A DNA stretch of 64,000 bases, from positions 425,336 through 489,335 of the forward strand of contig NZ_AZEH01000039.1 of assembly GCF_001436275.1 (NCBI RefSeq), read 5' to 3'. The notes beneath the pieces are model-generated. The model did no database searches, had not been told where the DNA came from, and saw only the letters and a program-made list of their open reading frames with translations. This document shows positions 27,744-36,503 of this stretch, in pieces (the stretch's first letter is position 1; the number at the start of each line of letters is the position of its first letter). Origin of the DNA: Liquorilactobacillus oeni DSM 19972 (GTDB lineage Bacteria > Bacillota > Bacilli > Lactobacillales > Lactobacillaceae). Position numbers and translations under genes: made by a program.

Positions 27744-28920
27744 TTAACTTTCCACCTGCCATTATTATTTCTAAATAAAGCTTTGAAAAATTATTTATCA
27801 ATTTAGCTAGAGAAAATCTATCTGCCTCTCTTTTAAGCGAATTATTACCCATTTTTATTCTTAATGAATCGTTAGTGGCTAATATAGCTATAGATTTTTC
27901 TAATTGTTTTGTATCACATGGTTCGCACAATACTCCATTGTATCCATTGACAACCATTTCAACAATGCCCCCATGATTATATCCAACTATTGGCTTGCCA
28001 CTAGCCATAGCTTCCAAAACAACTGTTGGAAGTGGGTCTGGATTAGTACTAGGAAGAACCAAAATGTCAAAAAAATTATGGACAGCAGCATTATCAGTTC
28101 TAAAAGGAAAGTAAATTATCTGAGCATTTCTTTTTTGTTTTAAAATTCTTTTTTTTAACTTCTCTACTCTCCATTCTTCGCCTGAAAATGCACTACCTAT
28201 AATAAAAGCATACAAATTATCTCGTTTTTCTAGTAACGGCTCAATTGCATCAAGAAAATCATTTTGCCCCTTCCAAGAATTAACACGACCTATCATCCCT
28301 ACTCTTATGGATTCACGAGGAATTTTAAATTCTTTAAACAAGTAATCATAATTAATACTGGGATTGAATTTTCTTGAATCAATGCCATTATAAATGACCT
28401 CTACTTGATTTTGAGTTAAAAACCCTGAATCCATAAGGTGTTTTTTTACAGCTTGAGATACAGCGACACACTTGTCTGAGTAATGTCCAATTAAATAAGA
28501 AATAAACTTAAAAATTATTTTAGGCTTTAAAATTATCTCATGAATGTGCCAAATCAATTTAGTATGCAATTTTTTCTTAAGGTAAATTCCTTCAAGAACT
28601 GCTGCTGTGTTTACATGGATAAGGTCAATTTTAATATTTTTTTTACTAAGAAGACGTGATATTTTTTTTGAATATTTAAAGTAATATATTAAATATCTTA
28701 TAATACCAAATAAATTAAAGTATTTTCTACGTAAAATAGGATATCCTACTACATATGTTTCAATTCCAACCCTCCTCAATTTATCTATCAACACTCCATC
28801 ATTTGGAAGAATCACTATTGGTCTAAATTCTTTTTTATCTAAACCGGAAACTATATCTAGTAAGATTTTATCTGCTCCGTACATCTCTGCCCCAGCGTGC
28901 AAATAAAGTATGTTTTTCAT
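27736..28920 (-). CDS. GT-B glycosyltransferase (family 4)
   Basis: The 394-residue protein starts ILYLHAGAEMYGADKILLDIV, an acceptor-domain opening common in polysaccharide GT4 enzymes, with HVNTAAVLEG and VAVSQAVKKH in the first half. The donor half has VGMIGRVNSWKGQNDFL and LPSTNPDPLPTVVLEAMASGKPIVGYNHGGI, the E-x7-E region. It overlaps the upstream gene by ATGA and the downstream gene by 8 bases, so the three genes are translationally coupled. Confidence 0.9.
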   Translation of the reverse strand: MKNILYLHAGAEMYGADKILLDIVSGLDKKEFRPIVILPNDGVLIDKLRRVGIETYVVGYPILRRKYFNLFGIIRYLIYYFKYSKKISRLLSKKNIKIDLIHVNTAAVLEGIYLKKKLHTKLIWHIHEIILKPKIIFKFISYLIGHYSDKCVAVSQAVKKHLMDSGFLTQNQVEVIYNGIDSRKFNPSINYDYLFKEFKIPRESIRVGMIGRVNSWKGQNDFLDAIEPLLEKRDNLYAFIIGSAFSGEEWRVEKLKKRILKQKRNAQIIYFPFRTDNAAVHNFFDILVLPSTNPDPLPTVVLEAMASGKPIVGYNHGGIVEMVVNGYNGVLCEPCDTKQLEKSIAILATNDSLRIKMGNNSLKREADRFSLAKLINNFSKLYLEIIMAGGKLNE

Positions 28921-30086
28921 ATATTTTCACCTGTTATAATCATTTCATAATCACCAACAATTTTCTCCCATGAATAATACTTCATAACTTGATTTTCAGA
29001 TAATTGGTCATATCTTTTTTTATCATTTTTAGCTAGTGATGTAGTTCTAGTAATAGTCTTTGATAGTGAACCCTTGGCCTTATCCCAATAAAAAGATGAA
29101 TTTTGAGCCACTTCACGATTAAAGCCAATATTATATAGTAAATTTATCTTTGTACTAGCCAGAGCTTCTAATAGCGATGGATTTGTCCCACCAACAGAAT
29201 GTCCATGAATATATGCTAAAGCATGTTCTCGTATAAACTTAAGTAATTGTTGATCATAGACAGTTCCAACAAATTTTATTCTTGGATCCGTGTCAAAGCG
29301 AGTTTTTTGTCTTAACTCCTCATAAAATTTATTTTTTTCTATGTTTGTCACGATTACAAGGTCGTTTCTAACATTACTGCTCATAAACTCTCGTATCATA
29401 GTTTCGAAGTTGTTTTCGGGTACAAAACGACCAACAATCAAAAAATACTCATCTAGTGTAATATTAAAATTTTCATACCAATTTCTAACTTTGTCATCAT
29501 TCTTCAATAAACCTGAAGCAGTAATATCCGCCCCGTATGCAATAAAAGTTGTTTCAGGCTTGTATTTTCTGTACTCTTTTGCTATGTATTTTTCAATTGT
29601 TTTACTATCACATATTAAAAAGTCCGCATTTTTAACCATTAGTCTTTCCGAAAATTTCCAATATTTTCTTACCGGCTTTGACCATTTTGCTCTTTTCCAC
29701 TCATGACCATCTGGATTAACCCACACTTTGAAACCGTACCTATGAAACCTAGTTATATATTGATGTAAAAAGGGGCCTACGCGACAAGCTAAAATATAAA
29801 TAATACCGTTACTCAATTTATTTTTCTTAATAGTTTTCAAAGCCCATTTTAGAGACTTTAAATCGTAAAGGATTGCCTTAGCTCCACCAATATTAGGAAT
29901 AGAAATTTCTTGACAATTAGCACCATTATAGTCATAGTGTTTAACCTCTTTATCAAATGTCATACAAGCAATATGGTATTTAATGTTTTTATTAATTCGA
30001 CGTGTCACTAAATTATCAACAAAGGTTTCAAAGCCACCATAATTTGCTGGTATTCCTTTTGAACCAATTATAAATACATTTTTCAC
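28917..30086 (-). CDS. DUF1972-type glycosyltransferase, probable rhamnosyltransferase
   Basis: The protein has about 389 residues from the GTG at 30086, placed by GGGGAG 7 bases upstream. It opens KNVFIIGSKGIPANYGGFETFVDNLV, the hallmark of the DUF1972 N-terminal domain found in Cps2T/RgpA-like rhamnosyltransferases. NPDGHEWKRAKWSKP near residue 135 and YIHGHSVGGTNPSLLEALAS near 300 complete the pattern. Members often add the first rhamnose to the primed lipid, which fits its place as the first glycosyltransferase after the priming genes. Confidence 0.88.
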   Translation of the reverse strand: MKNVFIIGSKGIPANYGGFETFVDNLVTRRINKNIKYHIACMTFDKEVKHYDYNGANCQEISIPNIGGAKAILYDLKSLKWALKTIKKNKLSNGIIYILACRVGPFLHQYITRFHRYGFKVWVNPDGHEWKRAKWSKPVRKYWKFSERLMVKNADFLICDSKTIEKYIAKEYRKYKPETTFIAYGADITASGLLKNDDKVRNWYENFNITLDEYFLIVGRFVPENNFETMIREFMSSNVRNDLVIVTNIEKNKFYEELRQKTRFDTDPRIKFVGTVYDQQLLKFIREHALAYIHGHSVGGTNPSLLEALASTKINLLYNIGFNREVAQNSSFYWDKAKGSLSKTITRTTSLAKNDKKRYDQLSENQVMKYYSWEKIVGDYEMIITGENI

Positions 30087-30560
30087 AATAAAACTCCCCA
30101 TTCATTTCACCCAATTATTCAAAAAGAAGTGCCAAATAGCCATTAGGCCATTAGTAGGTAACTTGGTTATACTTCAGTAACCTTTGTAATAGATTATCAA
30201 CTTTTCTTTGTGCCTTCTTGTAATTAACCATCAAATAATGTACCCCCTATGGCTAGCCAAACTAACTCCTTTACAAGGATAATATTCTCATTGTAACCCT
30301 TCTTCACTTCCGTAATTGCTGTTAGCAAATGAACCTCATTCAGTAGAAGCTTCAGATCATACTCAACAATATATGATCTGTATCCACTAGTTATTTAAAA
30401 CTTTTCTGGAGTAGTAACACTAACTGTTGTAACTCTAATAACATAATACTAAAATCACAATAACCAGCTTTAACAAACGTAAGTTCAAGGATTTTCAACT
30501 TCTTTTAACATTCTTAATTAAAAATATATACACTAATTTCTTAAACCTTATAAACATCTG
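30087..30560. other. Gene-free gap between the regulatory genes and the glycosyltransferases
   Basis: No complete gene is seen. A start-less open stretch on the minus strand at about 30231-30388 encodes roughly 50 residues (including NEVHLLTAITEVKKGYN). I do not recognise it; it may be a remnant. The gap marks the change from the conserved CpsC/CpsD part to the AT-rich variable part of the locus. Confidence 0.4.
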
Positions 30561-31316
30561 CTAACCCTTATTACTTTTGCCTGTTTTTCCATAGTATCCA
30601 TACCCATAGTAACCATAATAACCACCATCGGTTGCTTCTATGTCATTTAATAACGTTCCTATAATATTAGCCTTAACGTGTTTAAGTAACTCAACAGAAT
30701 GCCGCACAGCCTCTTTTTCAGCCACGTTTTGCCGTACTACCAAAATCGTGCCATCAACCTTAGTGGACAGGATCTGAGCATCCGTTACTGAAAGAACGGG
30801 TGGAGCATCATAAATTACCAGATCTAACTGTTTCTCTAATGAATCAACCAGTGCATTCATCCTTTTAGAATTCAGTAATTCTGCTGGGTTTGGAGGAATC
30901 GGACCGCTTGGCATCACATATAAGTTATCCATAGAAGTCTCATAAATCGCTTTATTTACATCAAAATCACGATCTGTCAAATAGTTAGTCAACCCTTTAG
31001 GATTAACGATATCAAAGGTTGCATTGATGGTTGGTCGGCGCATATCAGCATCGACCAAGAGTGTTTTTAATCCTTGTTTAGCAAAGGTCACCGCCAAATT
31101 TGCAGCCACGGTTGATTTTCCCTCCGAAACCAATGCAGAAGTCAGCATCAAAGATTTGTAAACTGTGTCGGCATTAGAAAATTGAATATTCGTACGAATT
31201 GTTTTAAATTGCTCCGAGATAACGGAATTAGGTGCAGCTGCAGTAATCATATGAACTCCATTCTCCATGGAGTCATTCGACAACATATTCTTCTTTTTTT
31301 TGTTAAAAAATATCAT
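30561..31316 (-). CDS. cpsD: CpsD-type bacterial tyrosine kinase
   Basis: The 251-residue BY-kinase has the pre-Walker region EQFKTIRTNIQFS, Walker A SALVSEGKSTVAANLA near residue 60, Walker A' LLVDADMRRP near 87 and Walker B DLVIYDAPPVLSVTD near 165. The C-terminus is a Tyr/Gly cluster, GGYYGYYGYGYYG, the autophosphorylation site. It pairs with the membrane adaptor CpsC encoded 14 bases upstream and is dephosphorylated by CpsB (15960). It controls polymer length and amount. Confidence 0.95.
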   Translation of the reverse strand: MIFFNKKKKNMLSNDSMENGVHMITAAAPNSVISEQFKTIRTNIQFSNADTVYKSLMLTSALVSEGKSTVAANLAVTFAKQGLKTLLVDADMRRPTINATFDIVNPKGLTNYLTDRDFDVNKAIYETSMDNLYVMPSGPIPPNPAELLNSKRMNALVDSLEKQLDLVIYDAPPVLSVTDAQILSTKVDGTILVVRQNVAEKEAVRHSVELLKHVKANIIGTLLNDIEATDGGYYGYYGYGYYGKTGKSNKG

Positions 31317-31330
31317 CAGACATTCTCCTT

Positions 31331-32095
31331 CTAGACACGTCGCCGCAAGGCAACACTCTGATTATTCGTCAAAACACTGACAGCGTGTCTATTTGTTTTC
31401 TTACTCATGTGGCTAACAGCGCCTAAACTAATCAATTCCAACTCATCAGTTAAGAATTTTTCATCCTTAACTGTTGTATCGAGTAAACTGTGTATAACAA
31501 CGATAGTACCACCAATAAGCAAACCTAATACTAACCCAATTAAAAGATTGAGCTTCTTATTAGGAAATACGGGATTCGTATTAGCGCTAGCTTTAGTCAC
31601 AACCGTAACATTATTCACCTTCATCATTTTTTTTATTTTTTTACTAAAAACCTCACTTATCGTATTGGCAATATCTGCAGCAGTATAAGCATTTTTGTCA
31701 GTAACTGTGACACTTAATACCTGTGAGTTGGTCTGATTTTCAATTGAAATTGCATCCTGTAACCTATCTAAATTGCCCTTGTAATTATCTTGTTGCCTAA
31801 TCTGTTTTAATACAGGCGATAAGATCACATCTTTTTTTAAAACATCTTTATATGTATTAATTGCCTGCAAATCAGCTTGTTGAATATTGTACTGTATCTG
31901 CGCATTATCAACTTTTTGATTGACCAAGATATCTGTTGTTGCACTATATTTAGGTGTCAAAAAAATAAAAGATATTAGAAAAGCCAAAACTCCTCCACAT
32001 AACATCCACAATACTAAGCTAACAATATTTTTGCGTAGTAAACCCCATAGTTGTCGAATGTCAATATTCTTTTCGTCATTTGCTTTCTCAATCAT
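31331..32095 (-). CDS. cpsC: CpsC-type chain-length regulator
   Basis: The 254-residue Wzz-family protein has an N-terminal cytoplasmic stretch, a membrane helix (IVSLVLWMLCGGVLAFLISFIFL), an extracellular loop (about 60-175) with TDILVNQKVDNAQIQYN, then a Pro-rich PVFPNKKLNLLIGLVLGLLIGGTI second helix. The short cytoplasmic tail ends in RRRV. It activates CpsD and sets polymer length. AAGGAG precedes the ATG. Confidence 0.92.
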   Translation of the reverse strand: MIEKANDEKNIDIRQLWGLLRKNIVSLVLWMLCGGVLAFLISFIFLTPKYSATTDILVNQKVDNAQIQYNIQQADLQAINTYKDVLKKDVILSPVLKQIRQQDNYKGNLDRLQDAISIENQTNSQVLSVTVTDKNAYTAADIANTISEVFSKKIKKMMKVNNVTVVTKASANTNPVFPNKKLNLLIGLVLGLLIGGTIVVIHSLLDTTVKDEKFLTDELELISLGAVSHMSKKTNRHAVSVLTNNQSVALRRRV

Positions 32096-32301
32096 CAGTT
32101 TACTCCTTCAATTATTTAAAATATTAAAATCATATTTTCTTAATGTTATTTACTGGCTAAGACTCTTCGTACAACAGAAAATATTAAGAATATATATAAT
32201 GAACAGCGACATTAATAATCTAACAAATCTCCATTTATTACACTATACCCACGGATCCTTTATGGTAAGCTATCACAAGACTTAAGTAACTAACTTTCAA
32301 C

Positions 32302-32970
32302 CTAATATGCACCATTTGGTCGAACCATAATCTTAATGGTTCTTAAAATGATTGCTAAATCAAACAAGATAGAACTTTTCTGAATATACTTAAGATCCAA
32401 CATAACCATCTCGCTGAATCCTACTTCACTGCGTCCGTTGACCTGCCACAGACCCGTACAACCCGGAATAACATAAAGACGTTGCTTGTCGTACTCACTA
32501 TATTGTGCCACTTCATTCGGTAATGGTGGACGAGGGCCTACTAGACTCATATGTCCCAGTAAGACATTAAAAAGTTGAGGTAATTCATCAATACTGGTTT
32601 TTCTAATAAAATGCCCTACCTTCGTGACTCTAGGATCATGTTTCATCTTGAACATTGCCCCTTCAATCTCATTATATTTTTTCAGCTCAGCTTGTTTTTC
32701 TTCGGCATCCATACACATTGAACGGAATTTGTACATATAAAAAATTTTACCACCACGTCCTAATCTTTTTTGCTTATAAAAAATGGTGCCACCATCTTCA
32801 AGTGTAATCAGCAATGCTACTACCAAAAAAAAGGGTAAAAGTAGAACCAAACCGCTAAAACTGAAAAAAAAATCCCCTATACGTTTTAGCAACCTATACA
32901 CATATCTGTGATTAATTCGATTGCGGTCTAAATAAATAGTCTGAACCTCACTAACTTGACCTCTCTGCAT
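32302..32970 (-). CDS. Priming undecaprenyl-phosphate sugar phosphotransferase
   Basis: The 222-residue PssY/WbaP-type enzyme has one hydrophobic N-terminal segment (FFFSFSGLVLLLPFFLVVALLI) and the catalytic core: FYKQKRLGRGGKIFYMYKFRSMCMDAEE, RKTSIDELPQLFNVLLGHMSLVGPRPPLP and PGCTGLWQVNGRSE. It transfers a sugar phosphate to undecaprenyl phosphate and starts repeat-unit assembly. It is short because the extra N-terminal membrane region of WbaP/CpsE is missing. The 206 bases before cpsC contain no gene. Confidence 0.93.
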   Translation of the reverse strand: MQRGQVSEVQTIYLDRNRINHRYVYRLLKRIGDFFFSFSGLVLLLPFFLVVALLITLEDGGTIFYKQKRLGRGGKIFYMYKFRSMCMDAEEKQAELKKYNEIEGAMFKMKHDPRVTKVGHFIRKTSIDELPQLFNVLLGHMSLVGPRPPLPNEVAQYSEYDKQRLYVIPGCTGLWQVNGRSEVGFSEMVMLDLKYIQKSSILFDLAIILRTIKIMVRPNGAY

Positions 32971-33278
32971 AAGCGTTGTCCCCCAAAGTTTAATTATTAT
33001 ACATTAAACAACAATACAATATTAATTATACACGCTCAATCTTTCTATTTAAATAGCTCTCTTAATAAAAATTTATACGCTTATTACCAAAAAGTTAATT
33101 TTTATATTGAGCAACTTTTTTATTTTAAGAAAATTAATATATTAGACCATATAATTTACCCCAGTAAATAATAGCCATTCATAAATGTTATTAATACTTA
33201 TATATAAAAAATGTTACTATTAAAGCAACACTTTTTTCAAAAAATTTATTCTGCTTTAGTCAAAATTAACTACTGCTC
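32971..33278. other. Gene-free AT-rich interval between LCP and priming transferase genes
   Basis: No gene or clear terminator is seen on either strand. It may hold a second promoter for the sugar transferase and downstream genes, but no hexamer pair with correct spacing stands out. Confidence 0.4.
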
Positions 33279-34235
33279 TTAATTCGTTAAGTCTAATGCC
33301 GATCGCAATTGCTGCGAAACTTTATCGAGGTTAGCTTGCGGCACGACTTCATAAGAGACACCGTCAATCATCTGACCATCACCTTGCAATTGAAGTTGCT
33401 TAACTTTATCAGCTTGACGATATTTCTCCGCAATTGTTTTCATTTGATCAAATGTAATATCAGTCTTCATATTACTTGAAAGTGCTGAAAGTATATCCTG
33501 ATACTTCATAACTCCATTAACGGTAGTAATTTTCTTCACAAGACCAGCAAGGACCTCACGTTGTCTTTTCTGTCGTCCATAATCTCCACGGGGATCTTCA
33601 TAGCGCATTCGAGTAAAGGCGAGAATATTATCTTTGTCGATTGTAACTTCTCCCTTAGGAAAATGTACACCTAAATTGGTGAAGTCCAAATCATTATTAA
33701 CTTTAATATCTCCCAATGCAGATGAAAGCTGCACCAAACCGCCCATGTTCATTTCAATATAATGATCAATTGGGACATTCAAATAACTCTGAATTGTATT
33801 CATTGCACCGCTAACACCATCATACGCATAAGCAGCATTTAACTTGTTATTAAAGCCATGGCCTGGAATTGCGACTTTAGTATCTCGCGGAATACTTGCA
33901 AGTGTTGTTGTTTCAGTCCTAGGGTTAACAACTGCTACCATAATAGTATCCGAACGGCCCTTATATGTACGACCATATTCCCCAGTATCAGTTCCTAAAA
34001 GCAAAATTGAAAACGGCTTGCCTTCTTTAATATTTTTAGCATTGTCACGTCCACTATCATGCTTTACACTTTTATAAGTAGTATTAACTGCTTGTTTTGC
34101 ATCATCGTACATCTTAAATAGAACCACTGCGTCAATCGCAAAGAAGATAAGTAGAAAAGCTATGATGTATTTCCAAACCTTACGTTTTTTCTTTCCATGA
34201 TGCTGATGATGTCTTCTAATTTCATCTTTTGCCAA
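33279..34235 (-). CDS. LytR-CpsA-Psr (LCP) family protein
   Basis: The protein has about 318 residues, a basic His/Lys-rich N-terminus, one membrane helix (YIIAFLLIFFAIDAVVLF) and an extracellular LCP domain: FSILLLGTDTGEYGRTYKGRSDTIMVAVVNP, LASIPRDTKVAIPGHG, KLNAAYAYDG and FTRMRYEDPRGDYGRQKRQREVL with the conserved Asp/Arg residues. LCP enzymes attach polymers to peptidoglycan. The TTG at 34235 is preferred because TTTGGAG lies 8 bases upstream; the GTG at 34244 touches that site. It is the first gene of the leftward exopolysaccharide locus. Confidence 0.92.
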   Translation of the reverse strand: MAKDEIRRHHQHHGKKKRKVWKYIIAFLLIFFAIDAVVLFKMYDDAKQAVNTTYKSVKHDSGRDNAKNIKEGKPFSILLLGTDTGEYGRTYKGRSDTIMVAVVNPRTETTTLASIPRDTKVAIPGHGFNNKLNAAYAYDGVSGAMNTIQSYLNVPIDHYIEMNMGGLVQLSSALGDIKVNNDLDFTNLGVHFPKGEVTIDKDNILAFTRMRYEDPRGDYGRQKRQREVLAGLVKKITTVNGVMKYQDILSALSSNMKTDITFDQMKTIAEKYRQADKVKQLQLQGDGQMIDGVSYEVVPQANLDKVSQQLRSALDLTN

Positions 34236-34974
34236 AAATGTCACTCCAAATCTAGTTAAATTATAAAATATTCATATCTATAGACTTGACTATTCTTAAT
34301 TAAAATAAATTTATTTCAAGCTGAATTAAAATACAGTTACTAATCTGAAATGACAAACCAGAAAGCAAATTATGCTGCGCCACTTTGACAAGAAAATAAA
34401 GCACTTCTCTGTTTTTAATTTGTCAACTATCCCTCACAAAAAATTTTATTATATCCCCCTATAATTTAAAAAACTTTTACCGTATTTGCCTAAGCTTACT
34501 TAAAAAAATTTTAAAATCCAGTCACATCTATTATACACAGCATTACGTTTAAATAAATAAAAAATTACAAATTTAAACTTGTAATTTTAGATGTCTTTTT
34601 ACTTAGCTTTTATAAAAATGGATAGTTTAATAATTTTTTCAAAGTTAAAATTGTTAAAATGATATTTTGCGTTTATTCATATCTATAAATATTTTAAAAC
34701 ATACAAAATGCTTCAAGATTATGGGCAACTGCAGCCAGTCATCTCGAAGCATTTAAGATTTATTCAAACAGCATCTATTCTTTTATTTGGTTAATAAACT
34801 GTCTGAAGCAAACTATTTTTAACAGACAGCTTATTTTTTCATAACCTTTTTAAATCATTTGATTACAAACTTTTTCAATTTCATAATATAGTGTTATTTC
34901 TCAAACTACTTCTATATATTTTCAATACTTGTGCAATCGTGTTCTAGCTGCCAAGCCTTCTTTAAACCCATGAA
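34236..34974. other. Gene-free AT-rich interval with several hairpins
   Basis: The interval between the exopolysaccharide locus and comK holds a short palindrome at 34557-34586 (AAAATTACAA/TTGTAATTTT), a long-loop hairpin at 34706-34754 (AAATGCTTC/GAAGCATTT with inner AGAT/ATCT) and CTGTCTG/CAGACAG near 34800-34830 followed by ATTTTTT. One or more may terminate comK or a short transcript. A TATAAT upstream of the LCP gene lacks a convincing -35. No gene is recognised. Confidence 0.45.
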
Positions 34975-35745
34975 TCACAACTTCTCCCACTTCTTATGCA
35001 GCACTTTAAGGTGTTCTTTAAGCAGCTCAGGTGAAGGTTCCTCGTCATAGACCTCTTTAAGTGTTGCGGCCACAACTTCCTGCTTCAAAGCTACAGAATA
35101 TTTCTTCAATGGTATGTATTCTACCTGCGCAGCCTTCTTCTTGACTAAGTGGTGCAGCTGTCCTTCTACTTCAGATGAATTAAGCTCTCGGGTCAATTCT
35201 TCCAAAAAGTGCATCTCCACAATGTGCGCATACAAAGCATGTTCAATATGCTGTCTTACGACTGCCCTTTTAACTTTTAACTCGATTTTCACATGCTGAT
35301 CACCCATCATCTTAAACCAAAGATGCAGCGAGCGGCTTTGTTCATCAAAAGAACTGTTCAGCACCCGGTTAAACATTACCCAGTGTGTGGAATGCTGGGT
35401 TGTCCCGCCCAATGGAACCAAGATCGTATTTCCGAACACGTAAGGTAGAGCTCCCTTGCGGCGGTCCTTGCAAATATTAAAAATCCGCATTCCCCAAAAA
35501 GATAATGGGTGTTCAGCAACAAAAATATTAATTAACTTTCTCGTTTCTTTGTTTGTCTTGATAATACCTCGATACTGATCCAGCAAAAGCGTCTTGCAGC
35601 CCAGTTCGGGAAAATTTTGGCAGTGCAGCAGCATTAAAGTTGTTTGCGGATTAATTCTGGCTTCTTCGTCAAAGACTGCATCCTGCATTAATTTTTTATA
35701 TTCCTTCCCATGTATTTTAAAAAAGTTTTTAAAAACCGTTTCCAT
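34975..35745 (-). CDS. comK: ComK-like competence transcription factor
   Basis: The 256-residue protein matches the ComK layout. The central part ETRKLINIFVAEHPLSFWGMRIFNICKDRRKGALPYVFGNTILVPLGGTT parallels the Bacillus ComK segment with the FxG...RK and proline/phenylalanine-rich core, and HSTHWVMFNRV corresponds to its WISHVHV region. Lactobacilli carry longer ComK forms with extra N- and C-terminal helices, as here. ComK activates DNA-uptake genes by binding AT-boxes. It is divergent from a sigma-factor-like gene, which supports a regulatory role. AGAGGAGGAG precedes the ATG, with a perfect hairpin directly upstream. Confidence 0.7.
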   Translation of the reverse strand: METVFKNFFKIHGKEYKKLMQDAVFDEEARINPQTTLMLLHCQNFPELGCKTLLLDQYRGIIKTNKETRKLINIFVAEHPLSFWGMRIFNICKDRRKGALPYVFGNTILVPLGGTTQHSTHWVMFNRVLNSSFDEQSRSLHLWFKMMGDQHVKIELKVKRAVVRQHIEHALYAHIVEMHFLEELTRELNSSEVEGQLHHLVKKKAAQVEYIPLKKYSVALKQEVVAATLKEVYDEEPSPELLKEHLKVLHKKWEKL

Positions 35746-35764
35746 TTACACTCCTCCTCTACCC

Positions 35765-35781
35765 CAGAGGGCAGCCCTCTG
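35765..35781 (-). promoter_or_regulatory. Perfect hairpin beside the comK ribosome binding site
   Basis: In the comK mRNA, CAGAGGG and CCCTCTG form a 7-bp stem with a 3-base loop, ending 4 bases before AGAGGAGGAG. The CCTCT of the right arm can pair either with the left arm or with the AGAGG of the ribosome binding site, so two exclusive structures are possible. Translational control is an inference. Confidence 0.5.
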
Positions 35782-35876
35782 CAACACTATCTGTGTCACA
35801 ATTTGATTGTATCATTTTACTTTTATTAATTATACTATTTTTTTAGTTCTATATTAATTAAAGTTCCGCTCTAGCT

Positions 35877-35925
35877 TTTACAAATAAATTAGCTAACTTA
35901 TGCTATGAGTGTTCAAGGCCTTGAA
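35877..35925 (+). promoter_or_regulatory. Predicted comX-like promoter with perfect 14-bp palindrome
   Basis: TTTACA (35877-35882) and TATGCT (35899-35904) are 16 bp apart. The palindrome TTCAAGGCCTTGAA lies at 35912-35925, at the expected transcription start, and overlaps a second, imperfect dyad TTGAATCAATTCAA. The position suits a repressor operator. The gene start is 26 bases further on. Confidence 0.5.
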
Positions 35926-35951
35926 TCAATTCAACCAACTGGAGTGATTCA

Positions 35952-36500
35952 ATGAACCTCAATAGAATAAACGAAGATGCCTTTGCCCTAATGCTTGCTG
36001 ATGACAATATGCGCTTAATACACGGTGTCCTCAAGTCGCTGCATATTTCGCCTGCACGTAATGATTATGAAGATCTGCTGCAAGAAGGCTGTCTTATTTT
36101 TGCAGACGCTTACCGTCGCTTTTACCAGCTGCAGCCTAATTCTTCTAGCGCTGAGTTCGGCAAATTTGCCTTTCGCAGGATCCGGTGGCGGCTGCTGGAC
36201 TTATTGCGGCAGCAAAAACTCCATGAACTGCCCTGCCTGCAGCTTGAAAACAGCAGCTCAGACTTTAACACCTTAGACCCGGCTGATCCCAGTACACTTT
36301 TCCTTGCCGAGGATATCGCTGCTGTTTCTTTTTTCCAGGAACTTTGGAAACAGTGTACGCCAAAAGAACGCTGCTATCTTCAAAGCCGCCTGCATGGTCA
36401 AAACTTAGCGGCTTTTTCCCGCGAATACGGTGTCTCACGTCAGACGGTCTACAAGTGGCGTAAGAGTGTGATGGATAAGGCAAATAAGATTTTGGAATAA
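35952..36500 (+). CDS. comX: ComX/SigH-like alternative sigma factor
   Basis: The 182-residue protein has a region-2 part with DYEDLLQEGCLIFADAYRRF and FGKFAFRRIRWRLLDLLRQQ (residues about 40-90, core binding and -10 recognition). It has a C-terminal region-4 helix-turn-helix, CTPKERCYLQSRLHGQNLAAFSREYGVSRQTVYKWRKSV. The size and layout fit the SigH/ComX-type competence sigma factors of lactic acid bacteria. The start is ATG with CTGGAGTG upstream. GC content looks higher than in its neighbours, with many CTG/GCC codons. An ECF sigma of other function is the alternative. Confidence 0.72.
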   Translation: MNLNRINEDAFALMLADDNMRLIHGVLKSLHISPARNDYEDLLQEGCLIFADAYRRFYQLQPNSSSAEFGKFAFRRIRWRLLDLLRQQKLHELPCLQLENSSSDFNTLDPADPSTLFLAEDIAAVSFFQELWKQCTPKERCYLQSRLHGQNLAAFSREYGVSRQTVYKWRKSVMDKANKILE

Positions 36501-36503
36501 TCA

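Noticed and set aside
29341-29706. 121-codon plus-strand open frame
   Set aside because: Antisense to the DUF1972 glycosyltransferase; no ribosome binding site.
30231-30388. Start-less open stretch of about 50 codons in the gap before cpsD
   Set aside because: No start codon, no recognised motif; noted only as a possible remnant in the gap entry.
31920-32285. 121-codon plus-strand open frame over the cpsC start
   Set aside because: Antisense to the CpsC N-terminal membrane helix and then low-complexity intergenic sequence; no family match.
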